A stretch of 64,000 nt of DNA from Synaphobranchus kaupii (GCA_029718625.1 CM056379.1:51233579-51297578), one strand, 5' to 3'; positions 11,233 to 23,357 are shown, counted from the stretch's first letter. Numbers and translations: made by a program. The notes: generated by a model from the sequence alone, not told the origin.

Positions 11233-13305
11233 TTACATGGTTTTCCTCAAGAGTCTATTTCTCAAGCCATGAACCAATGCAGAGCATTGCCCTCCACCAA
11301 TGTTCATGAGCACTTTCTGAATGACTTCAAATGTGTACCTAAGGGCCCTGGGATAGTCAATGTTGAGTGAGAAGAGGAGGCCCATCAGTATTGCCACAGC
11401 TCTTGGAAAATCACCAAGAGATGGAGAGATGATGTGCTCCTCAAGGACCACCGTGACATCGATGAGATCAACCCCCTCGCTCACCATGAGGATGCCAACC
11501 TCATGTCCTCAGGGGATGAGGATAGGCTTGCAGTGTCCAAGGTTGAGTCTGTATGATGGGATTCAAGAAGCTTACTGTACACTTTCAAAGTCACTTTATC
11601 TTTAGGTAGCTCCGACATGCTACTCAAATTGCAAAGGTAGTTGTCAAACTCTGGATCTTGAAATTGCACCACCAAGTCCCCTTCCAATCCAAGCATGTTC
11701 TTCAGGATCAAGTGTAGACCATCTCTGGCATGTTGTCAATGGTGACCCTCCGAATGTCCTCTTGGCCAAGGATGACGCGTAGCAACATGGTAACTCTAAC
11801 TCAAAAGAAAAAATAAAGAAAACAATGTTTCAGTTATAAACATAAGAATGTCATGATTACATATCATACCACATAGAACCCATCACAGCAGTAACTTCAA
11901 CAGGTTTGAATCAATTTGCCAATAAACCTTGGGAGAAGAGGAGTGAGTAGGGTCAGAGTTGCATTTTTGTTCATGTCATAAAGTATCTCCCCTCCTCTTG
12001 GCTTAGCTGAGATAGAGCAATAGAATAAAATAGTGGGGCATCTAATGGAGGAAGTTGGTACTCCGATATTATAATGCAAACAGTTATTTGCTTGTAACAT
12101 TAATGTGGATATAACAACGTCCTTGCTACAATGTCTGATCATGCGTTGAAACAAAATCCCACGCATCTCCAAATCTCTGAGTTTGTTAGTTATCAATTAG
12201 CAGCTGCTAACAAAGTATAATGTTACCTAGATAGCTATGTAGCTATCTTAAAACAGGGTGTCTGCAGGAGTTAAATTTAATACTTTTTAAGACCAAATAT
12301 AAAGAAATTTAAGACCGATTTTTGGTTCAGCGTGAAGGTAAGTATTAGGTAGAAATAGGATAGGTTTAGAACTAGAACTAGCAAGGTCACTCACATTTGT
12401 TTGAATAACAAGTTCAGATTTCAAGTCTTGTAGTGTGCTGTTATGAAATCGACTTTTGTGCAACGTAAAGGTTGAGTAAACACGGGATTTGAAGGAACAA
12501 TGATTAAAAGGGCAGGTAACAGTCTCTTTGTTCTTCAGATGTTTCCCAAGATGACCTAAGTATTGTTTTATAGTGACTGGATCATTAAAGTCACACAACT
12601 GACAATTAATTTTAAAGTTTAAAAGTCCAATAGGTCCATGCCGTAAAACTCCATGTTCTCTTAAGTGGTTCTTAAAGGGCTAGTTCGGAATTTTGGACAT
12701 AATGTCTCAATTATGACTTACCCATGATGTAGTTGATTGATGGAAACCATTTTCAGCTAATTCCATGCTGTCCCTTCTTTTGGACATACACACGTTGCTA
12801 ATGGTAGCGCAACTCTATGGTAACCGTAGCATCCACTACCAAACGCAATTAAACACTCCACAGTGCACCCAAAGCAAATAAAATACGACGACAGTCTATC
12901 AGGGTTATTTTGAGTGTTTATACCATAATTGTTGAAGTCAAACTATCGTTGAATCCTTTACTTTGTGCTGACCTATATTCTCTGTGGAAGTACGGCGGCG
13001 GAGCGTTACCTACGAATGTAGTGCCGGCACTGGTCGACTACAACAACAAAGAAGAGCAACAAGTTGCAATGGCCACGTTCCATCAATCAACTACATCATG
13101 GGTAAGTCGTAATTGAGACATTATGTCCAAAATTCCGAACTATCCCTTTAAGGGATTGTTGTGTTCGGAAAACTAGTGGACAGTCACTGTAGATACAAGG
13201 CAATGGACAGTTTCTTCCATAATGTCCATGAACAGCTCTATAATGTTAATTTATTCTTCTGCGATTTCCTGAGAAGTAGGTACAAAACTTACAAGACCAC
13301 CGCAT
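11233..13305 (-). pseudogene. C2H2/SAMD3-like teleost family gene, broken
   Basis: Fragments lie in gene order on the minus strand. At 13305-12290 is a zinc-finger exon: CKFCTYF near the start, then NCPLPCIYSDCPLVF, CQLCDFND with HLGKH, and CPFNHCSFKS with HKSRFH. At about 11790-11490 is a PB1-like stretch (LRVILGQEDIRRVTID, LVVQFQDPEF). At 11490-11233 is a C-terminal stretch (LMGLLFSLNIDYP, LRYTFEVIQKVL). I recall these pieces from a large teleost family often annotated as SAMD3-like or uncharacterised proteins. There is a stop at 13246-13248, a frameshift near 11712, loss of the middle of the protein, and a MITE inside the zinc-finger exon. The molecular role is not known to me. Confidence 0.65.
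12676..13147. mobile_element. piggyBac-like MITE with TTAA flanks
   Basis: Inverted ends of about 70 bp: gggctagttcggaattttgg at the left and ccaaaattccgaactatccc at the right. TTAA lies immediately outside both (12672-12675 and 13148-13151), the target duplication of piggyBac elements. At 472 bp with no transposase it is non-autonomous. It sits in the zinc-finger exon of the pseudogene around it. Removing the element and one TTAA restores the local reading frame (QQSL-KNHLREH). Confidence 0.88.
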
Positions 13306-13984
13306 TCAAGTCTGCATTTTGGTCATGTAGACCTGAAAAAAAAGAGAATTTTTGAGTGACATTATCCACACCATCCTTTTCATTGAACCATAAAGATTAA
13401 AAGCAGCAGAAGTACCAGGGGGTGTTTCTTCAGCTATATGTTATTAAGACACAGAGATGCGATTTGGTAGTTCAATAAGCATTTTACATTTTCCTAAAAG
13501 CTATTTACACAAAGCAGTACTAAAATTTCTGTCAACAGTTGAGTGCTAAAAGGCAGTTGGGCTGATCTCCAATTAATATTTTCAACAGCTAAGTTAAACA
13601 GGTTAAAGTAATAATAATAATCTTTATTTATATAGTGCTTTTCATACATAGATGCAGCTCAAAGTGCTAAAGTGAATCATGAAGAACTAGCTACGTCGTG
13701 CACTGATCTAGTTAGCAGCAAAATTCCATTCCTGTAAAATGATTAGTGTGCTAAGCATATAGGTGAGCATATGGTTTTAGGGTTAGTTAATAATAAAAAA
13801 TAAATAAAAAAGGCCTACAATAACAATAGAGTGCCTTCGCACCTTCGGTGCTTGGCCCCCTAATGAAAGAGCCTAATGATCTAAGGCCTAGGCCTACATG
13901 TTTAACATTTTTCCAACAAAGGTTTTCAACTATCTGTGCTTTAACCCTTTCCAGCCTAAGCGAATATTGGGTCAACATTCTATT
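13306..13984. other. No gene seen
   Basis: AT-rich DNA. A stretch near 13605-13670 (aataatctttatttatatagtgctttt) resembles the tail of a common fish LINE/SINE, too short to classify. The minus frame 13787-13978 has no domain. Confidence 0.4.
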
Positions 13985-14760
13985 CCATTTTATTTCTTAA
14001 TGTGCGTTGCAAAAATGTTTGTAGTGTGATCATATTACATCAGATACCTAAACTTGATATACCATTGTAAACAGGATAACTGGGGCTTTCAATTGATATA
14101 AAAATAATATGATTACTTGATGGCAATATCAATTATGGAAATACATTTACCAACTAAATTTATAAAACATTCTAAATGGCTATTTTCTAATGAGAAACCT
14201 ACTATTTTACCCATTTCATGTTCAAGATAGGGGGAAACTTACAGTGTATGATATCTTCACCATTGTGTGAGTCATATAGAATAGGAATCAGAAGAGATTT
14301 ATCTTCTACTGCTCAAAGGTTATAACCACTTCAGTGATGGGTAAGAAAAGGCTAAAATAAATGCTTTAGAATGTTAGGTTCATTGAAAATATGACGTGTA
14401 TGCAAAACTGTTTGTGGTGTGATCATATTATGTTACACCCCTAAAGATAATATACCATTTTAAAAAGGATAACTGGAGCTTTCCATTTATATACAATAAT
14501 ATGCTTACTTTAACACAATATCATCAATTATTAAAACAAATCACAAAATAAATAATAATAAAAAAACTTTCTAAATGGCTATTCATGTTTTTTTCATGTT
14601 CAAGATCGAGGGAGACAAACTGTGTGGTATCTTCACTATTTTGTAAGTGATATAGAGTAGAAATCAGAACAGATTTATCATTTACTGCTCAAAAGTTATA
14701 ACATCTTAGTGATGTATGGGAAAAGGCAAAAAATAATTTTTATTAGAATGTTAGGTTCAT
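13985..14760 (+). repeat. Diverged ~400-bp tandem duplication
   Basis: The segment starting near 14009 (gtttgtagtgtgatcatatta) recurs near 14410 (gtttgtggtgtgatcatatta). Matching continues through aggataactgg and the following AT-rich part, then ends in related tails (tagggggaaact / gagggagacaaact; agaatgttaggttcattgaaa in both). Divergence is well above 10 percent, so the duplication is old. Confidence 0.7.
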
Positions 14761-15214
14761 TGACATTTCACATTACCACTTATCCATACTCCTAATGGGT
14801 CACTGTTGAGAATCTGTTGATATAATGCAAAATTGAAAGACACATACACTGAAATATACAATTTATGTGTTCAATGAAACACACACTTTATTTTTTTTTT
14901 AAAGTATAACATAGTGAATGGATGAACTAAGTAAATGGATAACATTGTAAAACAAATAAAAACAAGATACAACCCATAGCAAATATCAGTTTAGATGCCC
15001 GTAAAATTAATGCATTGGATTTATTTACAGTAAAATTAATGTATTAGTACAGATACAGCAGACAAATCTATGGTCAAGCATTAATACCTTCAATATATTC
15101 AAAAATCAAGAAGATAACAGTAAGTGCATGCATGCCCTGATGGTCCTCCGTGCCGTGTTCTGCAATGACCCTCAGCACCCTCCTTCTCTTCAGGGACTGT
15201 ATCAGATGGCTAAA
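14761..15214. other. No gene seen
   Basis: AT-rich intergenic DNA. The minus frame 15074-15292 has a possible upstream acceptor (tttatgtattgcag) and a KRRR stretch but no recognisable domain or partner exon. Confidence 0.35.
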
Positions 15215-16010
15215 TGTCCATCCTTTGCTGCAATACATAAATATGTAATCATTTACCATTTCATTAATCCATAACGTATCATATAAAACCATTTCTGAGT
15301 AATTAAAGGGCTATATACTTGCAATAACATCATCTTACAGCAAACGCTTTATGCTTATGTCAGGAATAGATAAAATAGCTATTCTGGACACAAGCATAAT
15401 GTCCATCCATCGCTGTAATAGATAAATATATTATCAGTTGCCATTTCATTAATCCATAACATATAAAACCATTTCTTTTTTTTCTTTAATTTCTGATTTT
15501 TCCCCATTTTCTCCCAATTTAGTAGCCAATTGAACCCCTATTCTGTCAATTATCCCCGTGTGTAGCAACCGCTGCCACAAGCCCTGTCAGTCGGTAGTAG
15601 GAGAGAGGACGCCCCGCCCCTTCCAGGACGCGGCCCCTCCAAACCTGACCGTGACCCCAACTCGCCCAGGGCCGCATCTGCGTACGACGACTCTCTCTCC
15701 GAGCCCCTCCCGCCGGGAGCAGCTGCCAATTGCCGCTCCCTCAGCCACCGGCCATGCTCGGAACTGGCAGGACCGGGGATCGAACCCCCGATCCTCGGGG
15801 CGCAACTGCACAGACTAAAAAGTCGGTGCCTTTGTCCGTTACGCCACCGCGGCAGCTACTATAAAACCATTTCTGAGTCATTAAAGGGGTGTATAGTGAG
15901 AATGACATTTTACAGAAAACACTATGCTCCAGAATAACGTTAGCCTAGATAAAAAGCAGAACAATAACACAATGTTAGACTACTTAGCATAATGTCCATT
16001 CATATAAGAT
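15215..16010 (+). repeat. Tandem duplication split by a SINE
   Basis: The unit atttcattaatccataac...aaccatttctgag(t)aattaaagg occurs at 15215-15400 and again at about 15400-15476 plus 15875-16010, with further matching around cataatgtcca. The second unit is interrupted by the SINE at 15477-15859, so the duplication came first. Confidence 0.7.
15477..15859 (-). mobile_element. tRNA-derived SINE with 15-bp target duplication
   Basis: On the minus strand the element starts with a tRNA-like head: A-box GGTGGCGTAACGGA at 15848-15835 and B-box GGTTCGATCC at 15786-15777. A GC-rich body follows, then an AT-rich end near 15480. The 15-bp flank tataaaaccatttct is present at 15462-15476 and 15860-15874. 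The plus and minus frames inside (15558-15818, 15587-15811) are translations of the SINE and not genes. Confidence 0.88.
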
Positions 16011-17513
16011 ATTGTTTTGAATGAACAGACTGTAGAACCCGCACAGCTAGACCAATGAGGGGCCGGAGGGGAAAGTGCAACGTGTTTTTCCTCTGCTGTT
16101 GTGATGTAAATAAAAGAGGTTAGTGATTTATCCTCCGTTCATGAACAGAACACAATTACAGTTAAAAATATACTGGGTCCGTCGCCACGAGTCGGATATG
16201 AATGCGCTGCTCCATATCCCGCTTAAGACAGGCCTGAAACGGATCAGTATGATTCTTATTCTCCATTCGCAAATGGGGCCATGTTGTCATCACGGATATA
16301 TCCGATCTGTCGTCCAAATGTCAATATTCTAATGAGAGCATTAGAACACTCACAAAGGAGCTGAACAACACATCGAATATATCTATGATCACAAACAGTA
16401 AGCGTAACAGTTACTATTAATTTACTCGTTATTATCTGACTCCATATGAAACTAGAATTTAGAATTTGGTTTTAAACATGTGTGAAGCTCGGAGTGGTTA
16501 CACTCGACTCTTCCGTGTGTGCCACCATTACTCAATATATGCTCCCGGGATTAGCACTATTGCCAAATCTCAGTTCGGTGGAGAACACAGAGGTTGGGGG
16601 TCTGGCCAACACAATACATGCATTATATTTTACATAGATAGTTGCGAGCCCAGGTCAGCGTGCACTCAGAGGGCTCCTTAAGGCTAATTTGACAAGAACC
16701 GACGTAGAACGTCCATGGGTTCTCTTCACATCAAATTCCCAGAACCATGCATCACCAATCCCTTATACTGGCAGAACTTAGCCGCCTACCCAACTTGGGG
16801 ACTCCACATAAAGTACCACGCCACTGATCAGTTGGTCATTGGTCAGAATTGTTCCCCTGAGTATTCAGTCGTAATTTAGGCTGAAAAAGGTATAAAATGG
16901 ATTAGAGTCATGGAGACCACGCAAGTTAAAATAAGAAGAATTTATTCACAGGCAGGTAGGTCATTATCTTAGAGTTATTAGTCAATTTACAGAATATAGA
17001 AAGTGTATGCTTCAGCTACACACAGATACAGAATACGCACAGTGTGGGAAGTCGGTTGCGATCTTCCTTACACAAAACACAGAGTCTGCACAGTGTGGGA
17101 AGTCGGTTGTGATCTTCCCTACACACACACACACACACACAATCTGCACGGTGTGGGAGATCGGTTACGATTCTCCCAGATAGGCTTGTCTCCCTTTCTT
17201 TTATGCCAAATCCCGCGTTTGAACCAGGTGGCAGTGCCATACATTAACCTGGAGGTGTGGTCAAATCTGGAATTTAGACCCCCACCTTTGGGGGTTGTTA
17301 GTAGGAAGGGGGTGCCTAATCCCCTGCCTAAAGGGAAAAGGAGATTATTACCAGAGAGGACATTCCAATGTTATAGTTTTTCCCCTGAGTGGTTGAAACT
17401 ATGTTTTACTAAACTCCATTTGGTATGAAATGTATCTCATTCGATTCCTTGATTTTACCGGATTACATCCATACCAAACAGATAAACATTATTATTATTA
17501 TTTAACAGATTAA
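16011..17513. other. No gene seen; imperfect triple repeat and CA run
   Basis: At 17025-17165 three imperfect copies of a unit containing gcacagtgtgggaagtcggt occur, the last two separated by a CA run at about 17121-17141. The 141-residue plus frame 17003-17428 simply translates this repeat. The text around 16900-16990 (tataaaatgg, then aatttattcacaggcagg) is reminiscent of a retroelement edge, but no second copy is found. Confidence 0.4.
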
Positions 17514-18498
17514 GGGCTCTATTTTCAAACCGGCGCAAACCAGCGCAAGGGGACGGTATAGTCAAACGCAAGCTTGTTGACAGCATCAACGTCTTAAAAC
17601 TGGCGCTATGGCGTTTCTCAGCAATACCGCTAGGATCAACAAATTCTCAACATAACATCCTTTCGCTTGCGCTGCAGTGGGATGGGTGGCGCTGTCTGGG
17701 GCGTGTTCTAAAATACGTTCGGCTCAGTGACAATTTGAACCAACGAAAACCCATTGCGTTATGATCAGTTGGAACCACCTCTTAGCGGCAACGCAATAGA
17801 CTCTGGCAATTTGGCAACTTATTAGTCATGTAGTTCTATGTAGTGTCTATAGGTGATGCCAACATTACACTTCCATTTAATGAACAAATAGCCTATAATT
17901 ATTATTAATTAATTAAGTTTAATTTAAACTACTAGAATAAAACAGGACAGCTTACAAGAAACTTGCGATCATGTAGGCCAATAGCCTATAATATATAAAT
18001 TACACATTGACACAGTTGAATCATAAGCCTACCATTTGAATCATAATTATGCCTACATCACCTAATGTAGGCTAATTAATGCATTCGCCACCTCCTCCCG
18101 TGCCTTCCGAACTTCTGGGAGACGAGGTGGTGTGGATTGTGATCCATAAATTACTACAGTCCTAGCCTGGACTTCTGTTGCAAGTATGTCTGATTCCTGT
18201 GCGGAAAATCGCTCTTGTCGTTGACGGTCCAGTGCGTTTGGGTTGCTCATTATGAAATTGCATGGAGCGATTGCGTTCCAACTGGCTTTTTTTAAAGCAT
18301 GAGAACAACAATTTGATTGGCTACCATAGAGACACACCTTGGACATTTAAACCCAGCCTTTTAGCAATACCGCCATCAGATGCGCCAAGATTGCCGTCAT
18401 GAAATTACCAAATTTCTCGCCGACACGCCCTCAGAGCGATACCGCCAAGCGCTTACTCTTGTGTTCACCATTGCGTTTGGTTTATTAAAATAGAGCCC
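17514..18498. mobile_element. PIF/Harbinger-type element, non-autonomous, 985 bp
   Basis: The ends are GGGCTCTATTTT at 17514 and AAAATAGAGCCC ending at 18498. Both are flanked by TAA (17511-17513 and 18499-18501), as expected for PIF/Harbinger insertion. GC-rich gcgc-type motifs occupy the sub-terminal regions. It carries part of the Myb-like accessory gene and no nuclease. Confidence 0.85.
18062..18250 (-). pseudogene. Harbinger Myb/SANT-like accessory protein fragment
   Basis: From the ATG at 18250 the frame reads MSNPNALDRQRQERFSAQES and continues with DILATEVQARTVVIYG. This resembles the start of the Myb/MADF-like DNA-binding protein that PIF/Harbinger elements encode beside the nuclease; its acidic first helix is followed by the VIYG turn. 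The frame ends at 18062 after about 63 residues, short of the full tri-helical domain and the rest of the protein. It lies inside the Harbinger ends at 17514 and 18498. Identification rests on motif resemblance alone. Confidence 0.5.
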
Positions 18499-18501
18499 TA
18501 A

Positions 18502-20282
18502 CAGTCTTATTATGTTGCAGTTGTCATGAAAATTCCCTCCTGATGAACCATTTTACATGCAATTCCTGTTACTACTACATAAGACATAATGTAACAATAT
18601 AAGAATCACATGTGCAATGTTTGTAAGTTTTACAGGGTCTGTTGACCATCTCAACAGAAGTTTCAGAGCCCTGTTCCAGGAGAGAAGTAAAGGGTGTAAT
18701 GACAGAGGTGCCAACATGAGGGCACTGTGGTACTGTCTGGAGTTTTTCCCCTAGGACTGACCTAGGTATGAGGTCACGGGAGAGGTCAACAGGTGGCCGG
18801 GTCGGCCATTTCCCATTTCCCTTTCCCATAGTTCGGCCAGTGGCTTAATGATCCCTTCTGCCCTAATTGCCCCTAAAACACACATATCCACTCATGACAC
18901 AGTTCCGTTTCTCCTTATCAGTCTTTTCCCCAGATGGGGACATTCCTGTGAGCCAATGGCCCACACATCCAACGGAAATCCTAGTCGCCAAGTGTTATTC
19001 CAAGGCTGCCTGGTCCTTTGATGCGCATGACAAACCCCAGCTCTCAGGTCCTTTCAAAATGTCAGTCTTTCTGGAGTCCCCCATTTTGACTCCCCTCTTA
19101 CAAGACCTAAATCATCAGTGACATTGGCTCAACTGAATGATGTCTTTTTGTCATATTTGTCTAAACAGGCTAATCTTGCTCAAGTCAAAAACGTGAGTCA
19201 GAAAATAAAACGTGAAGCTGACGTTACGTTAGGAAATGTTTGCTGTTTAGTTCTCTACTCCATTCATTTTCGACAGGACTGATCAACAACAACCTTCAAA
19301 TTTATACATAACGTTATGTTAAAAAACTAGCTAGGTAGTACTTGCTATTGATAAGACTAATAGTTGAGTATAACATTTATAAAGCTAGCAAGACTTTTTC
19401 TTACCTCAGGGGGTTTGCTGGCTTTCCCTCAGTCGCAGTAAAGTCTTCAGATGATAGTCTTCTGTCCGAGGTGGTCCGCTCTGCCCGCGGTGAGGCAAAT
19501 GGACGAGGTTGACGTGCGGTTTTATTTAGCGGTCTAGAAATAAATCCCCGCCCACTAAGCTCATTTACCAATTATATGCAATTGTAGCTTATTTTGTCAT
19601 CTGTAACTAGCATTTTTCAAAAAGAAAATCATGGGCGGCAGAGCTATTATACGTCAAACCATCAGAACAATTGTACTGAAATTAGAACGCTCCGGCTTTA
19701 AAAGGGTTAAAATCAAATGGCTACCACAATTTTATGAAATAAATAAGATCTTCTGCTAAGACAAAAAATATTCACTGCGCCAATTGCGGTCAGTAACGAA
19801 CGCTGCACGTTTGGCTCAAAGAAAATATGTGGTTGTGGCCGGAAAAAAATGGGAGAAGAGAACACAAAAGGCAGTTCAGCATATTTGCCTGCGTGCAAAG
19901 CAGTTGTCAAAATTCAAAGAAGGTGGATGCTGTAGATTTTTGGTAAACACTTAACGTTACAAGAATTAATAAAATGAATGCCATTTTGTGTTAACACGTG
20001 GGTGTAGGGTGAAGTTGCCTCGTTATGCAACTAGTTTACCATGTGCGCCGAACGCACAATAACTGGGGGGGAAAAGAGGCTTGGCGGAGCAGCCATTTTG
20101 TAGGTAAATTTTTCCCAACATGACAATCGCTGCCCAGCTACCATGTGGCATAATAAAATCCTTTATGTTGATACTACTAGTTTGATATTTTACCACCAAT
20201 GACAACGGGTCGATAGAGCAGCACGGCACTTAACAAAAAATAAAACTGTGCTAGCTAGATAAAACTTGAAATTCATAGTTAA
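18502..20282. other. No gene seen
   Basis: Several 60-90-residue frames occur on both strands without domains, splice context or repeats. A GT-AG exon cannot be supported. The sequence alternates between AT-rich DNA and moderately GC-rich DNA (18640-19120) of unknown origin. Confidence 0.4.
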
Positions 20283-20660
20283 TTTGTACTGTGTGGTCGA
20301 CCATAAATTAGCATAGCTACATGCTAGCCCCACCCGAAGCCTCGTTAGCTAGCCATCGTTAGCTAGCTAGCTATCGATAACTATACGCTAACGCTAACTA
20401 TATCGTTTATAATATTACATATAACGTTATACGATAAGATTATAAGTTAACCATTTGTACTCACCTTGCAATTCTTCTTCCACCCACGACGTTCGCTTTT
20501 CTGTTTTCTGTTGAAATTCATAACGTTACCGTTAATTTGTAAGTTACTGTGACCATAATTTAGCTATACATGCTAGCCCCATCAGAACTCTTGTTAGCTA
20601 GCCATCGTTAGCTAGCTAGCCATATGGCTAGCTAACGAGGGTTCGTATGGGGCTACGATA
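20283..20660. repeat. Duplicated AGCTAGC-rich palindromic DNA
   Basis: A block with catgctagcccca, then gttagctagccatcgttagc, occurs at about 20318-20372 and again at 20565-20622. A third, inverted trace (atggctagctaacgagg, tatggggctac) follows at 20623-20655. The downstream text (cacgacgttcgctttctg-like) is also repeated, near 20488 and 20804, so the whole is a local duplication of about 250-320 bp with self-complementary cores. Confidence 0.6.
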
Positions 20661-21293
20661 CCACAAGGCGACTGTTAGCCTACCTTTTGCAGTTCCGTTT
20701 ACTACACACAAAAGTCACGGGAAGGTCGTGGAATAGAATAAAACGCTACACTTTTTAATATTACCTATACAATATGATTATAACAATTTGTTTTCCACAC
20801 ACACGACGTTCGCTTTCTGATGTCTCTCACTTCGCGCTTCTTTCCCAAAAGCCACTTGATGCACGACGTAGCCACGTGATGACGCGCACGTTACCAACTT
20901 CGCCCCGTTTTAACTCCACATACATTATTTAGTTAAGATAACATCGTTTTTTTCATGGGAAAACTTTCATGTAGTTGAGAGGTTGTCAACTAATTATAAC
21001 TTTTTACACAAACCCAAGTCCTATTGACATGAAAAAATTAGTTAGGTTAACAAACAAGCCAAATCCATTTTTACAGTGTACCAATCATGTATTCCATACT
21101 GTTCCAGCATAATTTACAGCTAAATCTAGTCCCACCCCCCAATTCCCATACCCATCCAGTCAAATGCAGAGATGTTATAGTATCGCTTGTAAGAGTACAA
21201 GAAAATAAGATATCAAGAGTCTTTTGATGTTGCTGGGTCACAGACATCAGGAAGTCATGGTATGCAAAGGATATGCGACCAAATATAAAAAAT
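20661..21293. other. No gene seen
   Basis: Contains the second trace of the local duplication near 20760-20830 and a short segment at about 20985-21080 (gagaggttgtcaactaattat) that looks like a MITE remnant. No coding region is supported. Confidence 0.4.
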
Positions 21294-21506
21294 TGAAAAG
21301 CACAGTCAACTTAGTGTATGTAAACTTCTGACCCACTGGAATTGAGATATATCGAATTAAAAGTGAAATAATCTGTCTGTAAACAATTGTTGGAAAAATG
21401 ACTTGTGTCATGCACAAAGTAGATGCCAACACTATAGTTTGCTAACATGAAATCTGTGGAGTGGTTAAAAATGAGTTTTAATGACTTCAACCTAAGTGTA
21501 TGTAAA
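21294..21506 (-). mobile_element. Sleeping Beauty-type Tc1 inverted repeat, solo relic
   Basis: On the minus strand it has an outer repeat TTTACATACACTTAGG (21506-21491). About 165 bp later comes an inner repeat GTTTACATACACTAAGTTGA, followed by GACTGTGC. Between them lie ccactccacag and gtgcatgacacaagt, which I recall from the salmonid/Sleeping Beauty family left end. The outermost bases are missing and there is no transposase or partner end, so it is a one-ended relic. Confidence 0.7.
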
Positions 21507-21518
21507 AACCATTCACAG

Positions 21519-21695
21519 TGCTGCGGGATCTGTTCTAAGTGTAACCCTATTGGGGATTGTTGCTGCTGCCCTCACTGCCATATCCATGCTTGCTCGCGTG
21601 GATTGGCGGGAGGGTTTTTTGAACAGAACCATATCACCAAACCTAAAATGTATTGTTTTAAGAATGTCAATAAAGCATTTTTACTTGAACAACAG
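21519..21695 (+). other. Possible terminal exon with polyA signal
   Basis: A pyrimidine-poor but usable acceptor (ttcacag, ending 21518) is followed by an open frame with a hydrophobic helix (GSVLSVTLLGIVAAALTAIS), a charged tail ending NNSGPD, a stop, and AATAAA at 21669-21674. A membrane-protein last exon is one reading. No upstream exon is found and the acceptor lies only 12 bp from a Tc1 relic. The frame could equally be chance. Confidence 0.25.
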
Positions 21696-23357
21696 TGGTC
21701 CTGACTGAAATATACTTGTTTTGGAAAAAATTACTTTCTTAATTCCAGAGATATTGGGTACTTTTACCCTCGTTTTTGGATTGAAGTTGGACGGTACTAT
21801 AAGTGGGAATGGTGACATCACTAATCCCAAACCAATCACAAGGCTGATGTCGCTTGTCCCTCCCACCAGCATTTGTCAAAAATAATGCGTTCCTGCATTA
21901 ATGCCTTATTCGAACATGGCCAGTGAGTTAGCTAGCCCTGTGGATTTACTATTTTCAGTAATGTTACGCGTATCTTGGCTAATGTTGGTTGTGTAGCACT
22001 AACGTTAGCTAATAAATGCACGCATGCCTTCTCATCGCTGCGCTCGCTGGTGCTGGGTACAGCGCAGTTGATTCACAGAACTGAAGCAGAGCAGGGTGGA
22101 ACTTTAGTTGCCAGGGTAACCAACCAAACAATTCCGTGGCATTCAACATGTGAGCTATACCCACAGTTCTTAATCTTTATTGGAAGAAACAAATGTTATA
22201 ACAAAGGTAAGAAGTGTGGTTTATTATGGAGACATGGAAACTTAGTATGTGCTTGAAACCCACCATCCTATGGTGAAGCCAGAGAACGCGAGTTATCTAG
22301 TTGTGGAATTTCTTCACTCTCAAATTCAGCGTCGGTAGGTTCGTAGATATTGTACAACCCCGATTCTCTCCGCTTGCGCTATTTTGTATTTTTGTTGTGT
22401 GTGATGCTGGTGATGCCAAGTGTCTTCTTGGACAGAGGAATATCAATCAAGCGTGCTCATTTGAATATTACGACCACGCCCCGACCGTCCTAATACAGGT
22501 CTGATCAGCTAATTCAGCTGTTTTTGAGCAGTGTTTTATCATTTATTTTTTTCATTCAAACTTTGCTGGATGCTTAATAACACACTCAAGTTTGATATCA
22601 TACATACATTTTAACAATTTTAGGCTTTGTTCCCTGGGGCTTTAAGCACCGCACTTCTGTGGTTCTGTGCTTTTGTGTCATTCTTGACACGCTAATCCAG
22701 GTAGCCTACTCGGTATAGGCCCTCGGAAGCAGAGCCGGATTAAGGTTGCATGGGGCCCCCTCAAAATGATTACTAGTGTAGCCTAAGTAAACAAGAAATT
22801 CTATTGAATTGAATTGTAATTATATTGAATTTCATCCACATACTTATTATTATTACGTCATACGTTTACAAACTTTTCTCATGGCGAAGTCATCAATCAA
22901 GTCAGTGAAGCTCAGTGAGCTTACAATTTCATTTTCAATACTCATAAGAGAGAGCAGACTGAGTCTCTGTTGTCCCATGCAACTTCTAACTTCTTTTTTT
23001 ATTCTTTTCAACTTGACTAAAGGACAGCATAGGTTTCAAGTGTCATGCTTGCGAGGCTTAGCTGCTAGCCAAGTTGAATGCAACCAAGGGACGAGCGGGA
23101 CGAAAAAAACACTTTGTTTCTTTCGCCCCGCTCAGTATTTCTTTTGCCCCGCAGCAGCTTACAATGTATTCTTTTGGTGTAATTTGTAGAGCAGTCTCCG
23201 TCAGTAGCATGCTGAAAGCAGCTGACATTTTTTGGACTAAGTCCTAAAGTACCCTGACGTCAAAAAGCACACTAAAGCACACATTATGCTCTTGACGCAT
23301 GGTTGATTTTCATGGATTTTAAACTTATAGCATTATTCATTGACTCATCACTAACAT
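21696..23357. other. No gene seen
   Basis: Short frames on both strands lack domains. The frame at 22809-23189 (126 residues) is cysteine/serine-rich with no recognisable fold. No repeat structure was identified beyond TAGCCTA-type heptamers. Confidence 0.4.

Noticed and set aside
15074..15292. Possible single exon on the minus strand
   Set aside because: An acceptor-like sequence is present, but there is no donor, domain or neighbouring exon in phase.
15558..15818. Plus and minus frames in GC-rich DNA
   Set aside because: They lie inside a tRNA-SINE.
17003..17428. 141-residue plus frame with repeated TVWEVGCDLPYT
   Set aside because: Frame created by an imperfect tandem repeat and a CA run; no domain.
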